Of a stretch of 46,906 nucleotides of DNA, positions 30,401 to 38,771 are shown piece by piece. The stretch lies in contig NMRA01000841.1 of NCBI GenBank assembly GCA_002633005.1, forward strand, positions 1 through 46,906. Direction: 5' to 3'. The DNA comes from Phoronis australis. Taxonomy: Eukaryota; Phoronida; Phoronidae. Position 1 is the stretch's first letter. The number at the start of each line of letters is the position of its first letter. The notes under the pieces were generated by a model, which saw nothing but the letters and a program-made list of their open reading frames with translations, ran no database searches and had not been told where the DNA came from. The position numbers were made by a program, and so were the translations under genes.

Positions 30401-33400
30401 GGGGAATTATCCTGAAAGTAAGCAGCAGAGAACACTGAAATTTGGATTTTGCAGCAGAGACAAGTCATTTTCTGTCAGTTTTGTAACAAACACAATTAAG
30501 GTTTGTTTCTAGTAGTATGTAATGCACAATGAGCTATGCAGGATGTGAAATGCATTTAAATTGTGTTTGCAATAAAATAAAAGAAGTGTTTGCAATAGTC
30601 CACAATGTGTACAACGTAAAGGAATAATTCATTCTTTTTTGAATTGTATTGTGCAGCAATTGAATATGCATAACAGAGGGGGAATTTCATTTTCATGTCA
30701 GCAATGGAGTTCCCCAATGAAGTTGCCAAGAAACACACGACACAGACTTTTGAGCAAGTTCAGAACTTACATATTGTTGTGGAGTACACTTTAAAGCAAT
30801 CTTTAACTCAACTGGGTAAAAAATACAATAGTATTATGAACCAACCTACCTTGACCTTTGTTCATCTCTGGGAACTTGGCACCACCGCTAGACAAGAACA
30901 GAGAATGAGAGCTAACAAAGCTGGAAAGGGTCATTCACCAAAAACTTGTCAAAACTAGGCAGACAATGTTAAAAGGAAAGTTGGTGATTTTTGGACTTTT
31001 AGCAAGAACACTACAAGACATACGCCCAAAGTGTGCATCACATATAGCACAGATACTCACTAGAGCAATGGACCAATGCTCGTAAACTTAAAATAGCCTC
31101 CTCCAAGGAGGTATATTAGCAGTCAGCAATAGGAACACGCAAGCCCATAAAAAACTGGCAATGGGGGCACAGTGGTACTCAGATACTTCCAAACATTGTC
31201 ATCTGTTGTCACATTCATAGAAATACACTTGCCAAATTTCATGAAGATCCAGCAGAGAGAAACATCTGCAGATGAGAAAATAAGCAAACTGCCACATGGT
31301 GGGGGGCCACAGTGGTCACACTGACCAAATCATTAACAATGCTCATTCCACTAGGAACGATTCTTAGAATGCTTTGGTCGATAGAGAGATGGACGTCAAA
31401 AGCAGACTAAAACATAATCGTCCGAACATCGTCATCACCAGTTGTCACCTTCATACACTTAAAGATCCTGCACATGGTTTAGAAAATACAGTTATGGATG
31501 CAAAAAAAAACTGACACTGCAGTCAGAGCCATCCAAAAATCATCATCTGTCCTCTTTGCAGCAGAAACATATATGCCTATTTTCATAATCACCCTTGCAT
31601 TGGTTTGGCCTATAAAGGGGCTGACGGCGTAAAAAACAGTAAAAATGGCCACTATGTAGTGCAAAATAAATCGAAACCATTCAAAAATGGGAAGGTGGCA
31701 TCATCTTCCTAATAGATACTTATTTGCCACATTTTTTAAAAATCCATTAAGGAACACCAAAGATACAGAGGCAAACATACAAAATTAAAATTGCCATTAG
31801 AGGGGCACACCGGTAGTCCGATCCATCCGAAAATTTGCTCGTGCCGTCCCGTCCATGAACATGCATACATCGAGGGGTTTTGGAGATACAGCAGCGGCCG
31901 CTGAATGCCCAGTGGACGGCCGGCCGGCCAGACACAGATGATGGTATAATGCACCCACATATATGTAGGCGCATAAAAATGTCTCATTAGATTGTTGAAT
32001 ACCATATTTAGTCGCTATTCAAGCATTCTGAAACCAGAAACTGGTGTCACATTAATCCACCGCCATTCCTTACCGAGACTGCCAAAAGGAAAGTCTTTAT
32101 TTTTGTCTGTCCTTGTTTCTAAAAGTGTAGGTAACAACATATGGACTTCCAGAATAAGTTTGCATTTATTGTAAAAGGACCCATCAAAGACTGAGTTCAG
32201 TCACGTGAATGAGTGAGACAAATACATCCCGACAAAATCCATTGCATCACAGTGTCCGACCAAAGATGGCCTACAGACAATTGACATTCATGACTGTACA
32301 CTTTGTTCCTGATCTTTTCACAGAATTTGTCATATTGTGCCAGATTCTGATCATTACGTATGTCTTAACATTGATGTCTTGCATCCACTGTGTTCCCATT
32401 ATGATAACACCTTGGGTGAATGTTTTTCTTAAGGGGGCCACTTTCCAAGGCAAAATTCACCACAGAATTAGACAAAGACTGCAATGCTACATTGTGATTA
32501 ACTTCAGTAAACGTTAAAGTGCGAAAGGGAAGAAGGTACATGAAATCAATGTACTTCAACTAATCGTGATGGAGAACTCATCCAGGTGTCTATAACCATT
32601 ATCGATACAGAATGTCAACACATTCAGATCCAAGAGCAAAAGTAAGTGGAAAGTACTAATCAAGCCCTCTCAAGAGATCAATTAACGGTGGATCACAAAT
32701 ACAATAAGAATGATGATCCATACAAGATACCCACTGACCCATATTTTTAGAGCAAGAACCAATTGTCAGATAACAAAAGTAAGGACTTCACTTAAAGCTA
32801 TCGTACAAAGAATACAAGGAAAGAATAAATGCTCATATTATTTGACGGAACTGGATCTACCTAAATATGGCATTCAACTAACCAAGAACTGTGTTTGAGC
32901 CCTAAACATTTGGGGAATTGGTCAAAAATTTTGGAATTTTCATTGACAGTCACTGAAGACAGCTCATGGTTAACTAATCTTCTTCACATGCACTGTGACT
33001 GAAATGATTCACGGTTCAGAATTTTGATCTCAGGCCACACACCAAGGTTCAGGAAATTTTAGTTCAGCTAAAAACAAGTTCAAAAAACTGCTTTTTCTCA
33101 ATTTTGTCATTCCCATTTAGTTTACATAAAGGAATACACAAACTGATCCCAGAGCAGCACAAATTACTTGCTGATAAAAGATGGAAGTTGCATCTTTTTC
33201 AAGGTCTAAATCAGTCACACATATGCACCAATGTAGTATGCTGAATTTTACTATCGGCACCAATGATGAAAGCAACCAATATCTGATAACAGCCTCTGGG
33301 TAATGAACATGAAGACATTTCCGTTGAGATTCAAACAAGATAGATTATCAAATGAGTGCACATATCCTATGGCATGTCACCAACACCACAAAACTCCACT

Positions 33401-36156
33401 ATGAAGCAATTATCATTCTGGCCAATAGCACCAACACAGACTAGATTTACCAATTACTGCATAATGCTTTTGGCCACAATTCTGCACTTCTGAGTCAGTA
33501 ATTCACATAGAGATATTTCATTAGATAACGTCACTATTAAACTTTAAAATCAAAGTCTACAATGGTGTTGGTAGAAAAAACAAAAGCTACAATTGTGGCA
33601 GTAGACAAATAAGATTAAATACATAAGGTAGAGGGTAAATCTGATGTTGTAACAAAATCCTTCCAACATACCTTTGGAGAATGGTGGAACACTCTGGCAC
33701 TCTGAACACCTGAAGAAGACACAGTGTTTCTCAGCCTTCATCAGACAAGGGTGCAAATGTAGATGGCATCAAAACCTCTTACTTTAACTTATAGGGGGGT
33801 AGTTAGTGCCATTTTCACAAGTGAACAAAACATACCCTTTTCTGACCACCCTCAAAAGCGCACAAAATATTCTAATTTTTATAGGTCAGTTGTCACGTTA
33901 TGTGTTGAACTGAGAGTATTTATAAGTATTGACGACTGGTGAGTATTGTCACACAAAGTATACATACGTGGAATAAACTGTCTTACAATGAATGACCTTG
34001 AAAAATGAAAAAGGTAAGTTTGGGAATTGGTGAGATTTCACTGCTTCCAAATTAGAAATTGGGTCAAGTGTAGAGACCATGATTTTCCACGATGACGGAA
34101 TTAAAGTCTTCAAACAGTATTCATAAACTTCAGTAGTAGATACTAAGTGTAATATTTTTTATTTTAGTTACCAAAATTTATGAATACAACCCATCATTCT
34201 CCTGTTACTTATTCCTTCCAAATAGTAAAATGGAATTTGCTAATTTACAAAATGGAAAAATTAAATTTTATGTTTGTCATAACAGAATTTTCTGTTTTTG
34301 AAAGTGGAAAATCGGGAGCTGTACAACTGAAAGACGCTTTTGTTTCCTCCAGTGCTAAAGAGCTGTAAAGATCGATTCTATTACTGGTGTGCAAAAAAAT
34401 CCATTCAACAACGGGATTTACGCTAATCAATCACCACATAAAGGAGAGCTTAGAGCTTGGGACATAGGTTTCCATTGTTAAGCCAACAATTCCATCCAAA
34501 GGCAAGTATTTTTCATGACTGACAAGAACTCTCTGTATTTGTTCAAGACATGTAAAAACCAAAGAGGCTATGGGTAAGGTAAACGACTCTATTAATACAG
34601 ACCTATTTCATCCCAACCAATGGATATGAAAAGAATCCATGCAATCTATACTGAGCGGCAGGTAGGAATCAACTATTCAGTGTTTACTCACTGCAACCCA
34701 GTCTTTAAGCTGAGAGAAAAGGAATATGAGCTCAGCAGGCTGCCTGGAGCTAAAGTTGGTGTTCTTCGTTCACCGTCAAAACACACAATTGCTCACTTCA
34801 GTGTGTCTTTCCCTTTTCTAATATATCTAACAAAAGTTTGTGAACTGAAAATACCCTGAATGACCTATTGGTTAGTTCGTACAATTCTTGTGTTTCAAGC
34901 CTTGACCTATGCTCGGTGCTAATTTCCCGACGGCAGCCACGTGAGCTCCAGATTCATCATGTGTGCCGAGCCCAAGCTGTCCAGGGCATAACAGGAGACT
35001 TTTAGAAAGCAATGGGGGATCATCACATGGGATTGGCGACTCTTATCCCACATGACTAAAACTGGGGAACCTCTTTTCTTTTTCCCTATTGGTGGCATAG
35101 GAGACCACGTTTGACCTCGTGGAAAGGTCGTTTTACAATGAATGTGATTAGACGCAATGCATTTAAAACAAAAGTGAAATTCCTCCTTGTACTCTAGAGG
35201 CCATTATTATCTGGACTGATTTCATTAGCCACTATGTTGGTACTTTAAAGTAAGAAAAACATTGTTGAGATTTGATTAAGTTGAATGATTTTGTCTTGAA
35301 TAGTAATGCAACAAATCTGAATGGAAATCAGGAAAACTTAAGCTAAACAATAAAATAACATACAATGGACCGATTTTCTCGAATAACTCTTTAAAAATGG
35401 CAGTTCACAATAATCCTTTATCTGAATGAACAATCGCTCCAAAGTACTGTTTGTTTGCATCAAAATCATAAAATCGCATAGCCTTAGTTTCTTGCACAAG
35501 GCATGATGCCAGAAAAGTACAGTTGTTCCTGGTTGCCTCCATTATGGAAACTGTTGGCATTTTGCAGTTATTTTTATATAAATGGACAGTTCAAGATAGA
35601 GCAGGTAATGTAAATGACATATTAAGCTACGTTTCAGCTATGCCTAAATTCTAATCAATCAGAGTCTCAATTGTTAAGTTTTGGCAACCCACTTAAGTCC
35701 CGTCCACACACAGACTTACTCTAGAACACCTTGAACTACTGCAACTTGCCCCCTTTAAGTGGAACGTCTACATACACAGCTGAGAATATCTTGGGCAAAA
35801 GAAGTTCAGTTTGTAAGTAACCATAGCTGATAATTACTTCTTCCTTGCCCCACATTTGCAGTCACACAGGGATTAGAAGTGGCGCAAGTTACCCTACTTC
35901 GATAAGTTGGAGTATGTTTTCACAACTAGGGTACATTGCACTAGTTTAAATAGCGTCCACACAGCCCTCAAACCTAGCGACAACTCCTTCCAGGAGTAAC
36001 ATGTTCTAGAGCAAGTCCATGTATGGACGGCACTTACGTGTACAAAGCATTGCCTGTCAATTTGGTCATAATTCAACCACATACTCACTTTCCAGCCCAG
36101 ATTCTCAAAGAAGGTACTCAGCCGAGCTTGGCCAGTCGTCTTCCCACCGCATGGTC
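18123..36156 (-). CDS. TTD14-like gene (P-loop NTPase plus CYTH-like domain), gene-level
   Basis: Homologue of Drosophila TTD14 ('TRPL translocation defect 14'), described as a GTP- and phospholipid-binding protein needed for trafficking of the TRPL channel in photoreceptors. Exons in transcription order: 36089-36156, 33672-33709, 30850-30887, 30089-30217, 29397-29596, 28449-28526, 27985-28080, 24163-24256, then either 22528-22622 or 21981-22072, then 20019-20134 and 18123-18405. All junctions are GT-AG and in frame. Together they encode about 410 residues, close to the family length. The N-terminal half has the P-loop [14 protein letters not shown], the CDRG motif in [13 protein letters not shown], and [16 protein letters not shown]. 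The C-terminal half ([10 protein letters not shown]...ARIRRRGQ...[20 protein letters not shown]...LILLETYT) has the alternating charged strands of a CYTH-like fold. The start-codon exon upstream of 36156 was not found. Role in this animal is inferred. Confidence 0.9.
18406..20018 (-). other. TTD14-like intron containing modular repeat copy 3
   Basis: Phase 2 intron, donor AAG|GTAAGA, acceptor CATCTAG. About half of it is the reverse-oriented modular repeat at 19095-19946. The part 18406-19090 has no recognised feature. Confidence 0.7.
19095..19946 (-). repeat. Modular repeat element, copy 3 (reverse orientation)
   Basis: Read on the - strand it starts CTTTATGTGCCCAGATATT and contains several TGGCAATTTT/AGTAGCCATTTT modules, GTTCCTGATGAGAAGACCG and CAAATAGGTTTCTATTAA. 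It ends with TAGAAGCACACTATTTGC, then CTCCGCGTTGTTCTTGTTTG. That end matches the end of the copy at 672-2529. With about 850 bp it has fewer modules than copy 1. Confidence 0.6.
20019..20134 (-). CDS. TTD14-like constitutive exon after the alternative pair
   Basis: The acceptor ATGTTTCAG ends at 20135 and the donor AAG|GTAAGA at 20018. Entry phase 0, exit phase 2. It encodes [20 protein letters not shown] then [18 protein letters not shown]. The [20 protein letters not shown] segment is strongly conserved in the family. Confidence 0.95.
20135..21980 (-). other. TTD14-like intron, no coding feature
   Basis: Phase 0 intron after alternative exon B. It contains a 22-bp tandem repeat at 21203-21246. 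I looked for a further W-T-Y-x-H-T-type exon here and found none. Confidence 0.7.
21203..21246 (+). repeat. 22-bp tandem repeat, two units
   Basis: CACCAGTACAGAGTAAGGTG followed by AC occurs at 21203-21224 and again, identically, at 21225-21246. Intronic. Confidence 0.9.
21981..22072 (-). CDS. TTD14-like alternative exon B (mutually exclusive candidate)
   Basis: 92 bp. Acceptor TTTTTTGTCGTAG ends at 22073; donor AAG|GTGACT at 21980. Entry phase 1, exit phase 0, the same as exon A. It encodes (G)[16 protein letters not shown] then [14 protein letters not shown]. Shared with exon A: W-T-Y-x-H-T-[IL]-R-x-P at the start, K-I-E-[VL]-K in the middle and Y-[QK] at the end. If it followed exon A in one transcript it would be read in another frame and hit TAA at its 21st codon. 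Both exons retain good splice sites and open frames, so neither looks like a dead duplicate. Confidence 0.85.
22073..22527 (-). other. Intron between alternative exons A and B
   Basis: 455 bp. It contains a direct duplicate of ATGATCACTGACGACCGATG at about 22112-22131, in a similar form at about 22209-22228. A 9-nt complementary pair, CATGGGTCA (22147-22155) and TGACCCATG (22408-22416), could pair in RNA. A 9-nt match is easily chance, so no regulatory claim is made. Confidence 0.5.
22528..22622 (-). CDS. TTD14-like alternative exon A (mutually exclusive candidate)
   Basis: 95 bp. Acceptor GATTTCCAG ends at 22623; donor CAG|GTGACC at 22527. Entry phase 1, exit phase 0. It encodes (G)[16 protein letters not shown] then [25 protein letters not shown] is the form typical of the family, so A is probably the ancestral version. 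It encodes two strands of the CYTH-like domain. Skipping both A and B would join phase 1 to phase 0 and shift the frame. Confidence 0.92.
22623..24162 (-). other. TTD14-like intron with an inverted-repeat element
   Basis: Phase 1 intron, donor ACG|GTAAGG. It includes the 128-bp element at 23910-24037. No additional alternative exon was found here. Confidence 0.7.
23906..24041. mobile_element. Inverted-repeat element family 'GACCTATCGC', copy A
   Basis: 128-bp element (23910-24037) with perfect 10-bp terminal inverted repeats GACCTATCGC and GCGATAGGTC. It is flanked by identical CATT at 23906-23909 and 24038-24041, a 4-bp target duplication. Sub-terminal AAGCTCCGCCCCCTTGCG and AAGCCATCACTCAAAGACCT match, in the opposite orientation, the element at 39588-39758. 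No coding capacity. Confidence 0.85.
24163..24256 (-). CDS. TTD14-like exon opening the CYTH-like domain
   Basis: Acceptor TTTGTAG ends at 24257; donor at 24162. Entry phase 0, exit phase 1. It encodes [20 protein letters not shown] then [11 protein letters not shown]. The E-F-D-V-V-H-D-Y-L start and A-R-I-R-R-R-G resemble the first strands of CYTH-type domains. Confidence 0.95.
25680..25970 (-). pseudogene. HIRAN-like domain remnant with frameshift
   Basis: The - strand frame reads [18 protein letters not shown], then [20 protein letters not shown] and RGVSLKC. The spacing D-x-Y-A-V-x-V...V-V-G-H-I-P-R...FL.RG resembles HIRAN-like domains found in many predicted invertebrate proteins. The expected preceding stretch ([16 protein letters not shown]) lies in a different frame, with the shift near 25920-25930. 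No start, splice sites or full domain were seen, so this looks like an old insertion or decayed gene fragment in the intron. Recognition is by motif only. Confidence 0.35.
26899..27638. other. Unidentified GC-richer block open on both strands
   Basis: A 172-codon + strand frame (26899-27417) and a 205-codon - strand frame (27021-27638) overlap. I recognise no domain in either, and both are interrupted at the ends. GC content is higher than in the surroundings, which lengthens open frames by chance. It could be part of an unrecognised mobile element. Not called as a gene. Confidence 0.25.
27985..28080 (-). CDS. TTD14-like exon, linker between domains
   Basis: 96 bp, phase 0 on both sides. Acceptor CCTTGGCAG ends at 28081; donor AAG|GTATGT at 27984. 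It encodes [18 protein letters not shown] then [15 protein letters not shown]-x-D-x-G-D-R-L followed by a basic run is typical of the family. Confidence 0.95.
28081..28448 (-). other. TTD14-like intron, no feature
   Basis: Short phase 0 intron, donor TCT|GTGAGT. Nothing recognised. Confidence 0.8.
28449..28526 (-). CDS. TTD14-like exon [17 protein letters not shown]
   Basis: 78 bp, 26 codons, phase 0 on both sides. Acceptor CTCCCCTAG ends at 28527. It encodes [20 protein letters not shown] then VIRMIS. W-x-G-H-P-Y-x-D-V-x-D-N-S-T-D-F is a core motif of the ATPase family. Confidence 0.96.
28527..29396 (-). other. TTD14-like intron with a SINE
   Basis: Phase 0 intron, donor CAG|GTAAGC. It contains the tRNA-derived element at about 28849-29000; otherwise no feature. 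Confidence 0.7.
28849..29000 (+). repeat. tRNA-derived SINE (type 2)
   Basis: A-box-like GCAGCTCAGAGTG (about 28871) and B-box-like GGATTCAATCCC (about 28914) are spaced as in a tRNA gene. They are followed by a non-tRNA body (GGGTTCATTCAGCAAGACAC). The head differs from the SINE at 6.4 kb, so this is a second family. Boundaries are approximate. Confidence 0.5.
29397..29596 (-). CDS. TTD14-like exon [10 protein letters not shown]...ANGAEDFY
   Basis: 200 bp, entry phase 1, exit phase 0. Acceptor TGCATTATAG ends at 29597. It encodes (F)[57 protein letters not shown] and [10 protein letters not shown] second AG lies 9 nt downstream (CTGCCAG), but using it would create a stop at the junction, which fixes the acceptor. 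Confidence 0.96.
29597..30088 (-). other. TTD14-like intron, no feature
   Basis: Phase 1 intron, donor CTT|GTGAGT. Nothing recognised. Confidence 0.8.
30089..30217 (-). CDS. TTD14-like exon with CDRG motif
   Basis: 129 bp, entry phase 1, exit phase 1. Acceptor TTGACAG ends at 30218. It encodes [20 protein letters not shown] then [20 protein letters not shown] and SA. The hydrophobic strand LIICDRG carries the Walker-B-like/DRG acidic residue of this NTPase family. Confidence 0.96.
30218..30849 (-). other. TTD14-like intron, no feature
   Basis: Phase 1 intron, donor AAG|GTAGGT. AT-rich; nothing recognised. Confidence 0.8.
30850..30887 (-). CDS. TTD14-like 38-bp microexon ([12 protein letters not shown])
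   Basis: Acceptor TGTTCTTGTCTAG ends at 30888; donor at 30849. Entry phase 2 completes Ser and exit phase 1 completes Ala. It encodes [12 protein letters not shown]. It was located because it is the only segment found that restores both flanking phases and supplies the family's S-G-G turn between V-F-R-V-P-E and F-Q-E-N. Confidence 0.88.
30888..33671 (-). other. TTD14-like intron containing modular repeat copy 4
   Basis: Phase 2 intron, donor AAG|GTATGT. The modular repeat occupies about 31090-31980. The remaining 32.0-33.67 kb has no recognised feature. Confidence 0.7.
31090..31980 (-). repeat. Modular repeat element, copy 4 (reverse orientation)
   Basis: Read on the - strand it starts TTTTTATGCGCCTACATAT and has a GGCCGGCCGGCC stretch and GCGGCCGCTGCTGTATCTCC. 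Modules include GTGCCCCTCTAATGGCAATT, TACATAGTGGCCATTTTT, TTCATGAAATTTGGCAAG and GTGCCCCCATTGCCAG. It shares the start with copy 1 but not the end segment, so it may be truncated. Confidence 0.6.
33672..33709 (-). CDS. TTD14-like 38-bp microexon ([12 protein letters not shown])
   Basis: Acceptor TGTCTTCTTCAG ends at 33710; donor AAG|GTATGT at 33671. Entry phase 0, exit phase 2. It encodes [18 protein letters not shown] directly follows the P-loop helix in this family. The usual next residues are T-A-T-x-L-L; here they are C-S-T-I-L-Q, a modest divergence. Confidence 0.92.
33710..36088 (-). other. TTD14-like intron with an inverted-repeat element
   Basis: Phase 0 intron, donor AAA|GTGAGT. The 35694-36036 element sits only about 50 bp from the P-loop exon donor. 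The rest has no recognised feature. Confidence 0.7.
35694..36036. mobile_element. Inverted-repeat element (MITE-like) beside the P-loop exon
   Basis: The left end TAAGTCCCGTCCACACACAG then ACTTACTCTAGAACA mirrors the right end TGTTCTAGAGCAAGTCCATG then TATGGACGGCACTTA. Inverted repeats are about 35 bp with several mismatches. No coding capacity; the target duplication was not resolved. Confidence 0.55.
36089..36156 (-). CDS. TTD14-like exon with the P-loop
   Basis: Acceptor CTTATTTAG ends at 36157; donor AAA|GTGAGT at 36088. Entry phase 1 (completing Gly), exit phase 0. It encodes (G)[17 protein letters not shown] then [13 protein letters not shown] is the nucleotide-binding P-loop. The preceding exon should end in one G after a hydrophobic strand and carry the start codon. 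I could not find it in 36157-46906. Confidence 0.96.
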
Positions 36157-36510
36157 CTAAATAAGACAGAAAATAAGTTTTAAATAGCGCATATTTTTTC
36201 ATATACAGTGCAATAAGTACTAGGTAATATTTTATCGTCGAGTACTTTATACATGTAAAGAATTTTTTAATGTTTGTTTTTAGGTAAATTCAGGTCACAC
36301 TTGAGACTTGCCCGACTAAAATGAGCCAAGAACGTACGATACTCCAAGTTCAAATTTGGTGGAAGTTCACGTGGATATCACTGATTGTCACCAAATGCAA
36401 TGAAGTCAATAGAGGTACCAGTAGGCAATACAAGCATCAGCACTGAATTTCTAATTCTGATGGTTTGATTAAGCTGCTATCAACCCACATTCAATAATTA
36501 AGAAGCAACT

Positions 36511-37127
36511 GAGGTCTGCCTACACTTAGCGTTTTGCTGCAACTATACTCACTGTCCACATTAGTCGACTCATAGTTGCTAGCATGACACGTCACAGAAA
36601 GCCAAAACAGGATCAGCTCACTACTTTGCTTTTCAAACAACATGAATTTCTCATATAAGGTGCATCCATCATAACGTTAAATCGTCGTGAGAGACCGTCC
36701 GGAGTTGGTATATGGTGCAACTCCGGACGGTCTGGGGTCAACAGAAAACCACAGTTCAGCTATGAGTCTACACCAATGTGACAAACGAGAGTAATTTTAC
36801 TTGCTGCGTACAGCTGCAGATATGCTTATCTCTTTTATGACACACAATGTGAGACTGGGCAAAGCGTTTTTATAAAATAATGTGGATAAATCAGTGGAGT
36901 GTGAGACCCCTGAGGTCCCTGTCAAGTCCTCACGACAATTATACGTTATGTACTTTCCATGTTCAGTTAATATGGCGTGACATGCAAGCTGCAGCAACTC
37001 TCATCACTCGACAGTTGCACGAAACATTTGCAACTCCCATAAGGACTGAGCACTACGTGACAGGCCATTGCTCGACCTTCGCTTGATGGTTGCACTGCAG
37101 ACATATCCCTAAGTGCAGACAGGCCCT
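36511..37127. mobile_element. Possible inverted-repeat element
   Basis: The left end GGTCTGCCTACACTTAGCG resembles the reverse complement of the right end CCCTAAGTGCAGACAGGCCC. Further inward, AGCATGACACGTCAC and CTACGTGACAGGCCATTGC are partly complementary. Mismatches are numerous and the boundaries uncertain. Confidence 0.35.
36692..36733. repeat. Perfect 16-bp hairpin
   Basis: AGACCGTCCGGAGTTG (36692-36707) and CAACTCCGGACGGTCT (36718-36733) are exactly complementary around a 10-nt loop. It is GC-rich in an AT-rich context and lies inside the possible element at 36511-37127. Confidence 0.9.
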
Positions 37128-37536
37128 AATATATAAACATGGACCAGCCACGAGGGTGACATCAGGTCACATGAACTGAGGGAAAGACGAGGCCCATGTG
37201 ACCTGTACGCCCAAAGGATCGGTCTGTTTAATGACCACTGATGCTTCTTTTCTCATTTTTTGTCTGTCATTAGACTGGAATGTCATGTGTGATGCCAAGG
37301 AAGATGGCCAGAAGGCACAGAAAATTCTCCAAGAACATTATTAGGGTCATGGAAAACCGCTATTGATTGCACTTTACAGTGTTGACATTACTCTAAATGG
37401 CACACAGTGAGTGTATTACCGATTAAATTTAAAACTGAGAAACAGGGGTAGATTGTACTACATAGCAGTATTACATCCAACCAGAAACACCACACAGTTG
37501 AAGAGTGGCATATAATACTAGGTCACTGTAATGTTA

Positions 37537-38084
37537 AAAGGCCCTTTCCCGTACAGTTAACATCACTATTATCGAAACTTCCAAGTTAACTATCGTTAAC
37601 TGCGAAGTTAAGCGTTAGTGTTCTCATCAACTTCTGAGTTAAAGTTCAGCGAAGTTATCGCAGGGAGGCGCTGTTTTTGACAGTGCTTGCCATCAAAAAT
37701 GGCAAGAACCTCTCCCTCCCACAAGATAGAAACTAACATCAACTTCACAAGCCAGCTAGCAATTGCTACGTTGAGACGATGGCAATGTAATAGAAAACAA
37801 CTATTAAAATATTTTGACTCACGTGAAGGCTAACGGCTGCTTAAAACAAAGATGGTATGGCATACACAAAATACATGGACAAAATGAAACATTATGATTA
37901 TCGTGTTTATGCCACCAAAATAGTAAATAGAACAAAATTATTAACAAATAATAACCAGTCATCGCCCACTTTACTTCGGAGTTAACTTGCACTGTTAACT
38001 TCGATTTAAGACCAAAGTTAAGTGTTCCTATTGACTGAAGCTTCAACAACACAGAAGCTTCGGAGGCAGTGGGAAAGGTCTTAA
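37537..38084. mobile_element. Possible inverted-repeat element rich in GTTAAC words
   Basis: The left end AAAAGGCCCTTTCCCG resembles the reverse complement of the right end GGGAAAGGTCTTAA. The inner flanks of both ends carry many AGTTAAC/GTTAACT/GAAGTTAA words in opposite orientations. TTAA borders both ends, but the sequence is too AT-rich for this alone to define the superfamily. Confidence 0.4.
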
Positions 38085-38771
38085 AGATGTACTCAATGAA
38101 AACTGAGCAATGTTAAAAGAATAAAAATTTCCGATAAGAGTAAAAATGAGTTTACCTGTGTATTTTGGGTAAAATGTCTCAGTTCCGAAACCGAGATCCT
38201 GATCCAAGGTCAACCAGTACTTTTCAGTTGGTATATTGGGATATTGCTGACCCTACTGACCTGATAGCAAAAGATGGCTTCAAGCATGCCTTGTAGTTTA
38301 CAGATGACTATATCATCAGGCGTCAATATGATTTACTTACTTAGAAACAAGAGTGACACATTTGAAACAATGACAAAACTTCTGGCTTATTCTGCACCTT
38401 ATGGTAAAGTCGAAAAGTTGACGTCAGAAAAAGTCATAGAATTTACTAAAAGTTTGCAAAACTTATGGTTGCTAAGAAAATCAAGCGTGAGAAATCATCA
38501 CCATACCCGCCACACCAGAACAGTACTGTTGAGCAAGGAGGATGTTGCAAATTATTTGAAATGGGCAAAGTCTGCTTATTGAAGCTTAATTATCTTAAGA
38601 AGTTGTGGACATGTGCTGGTATATCATCAGTGTTTACTCGTACAGGCGTTACAATTCTAGAATAGGGAAGACTACCTGTCAAAAACTCACAAGTCAAAAA
38701 CCCAACTTGAGTGGAATGCACATTTTGGCACGGCGCGTTGTGCTTATGTGCAAAAGAAAACTAAACTTGAT

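Noticed and set aside
38158-38250. Exon-like - strand frame ending in a GTAAAC donor, considered as the missing first TTD14-like exons
   Set aside because: It is the reverse shadow of the copia segment MSQFRNRDPD...LIAKDGFKHAL on the + strand, which matches the family much better.
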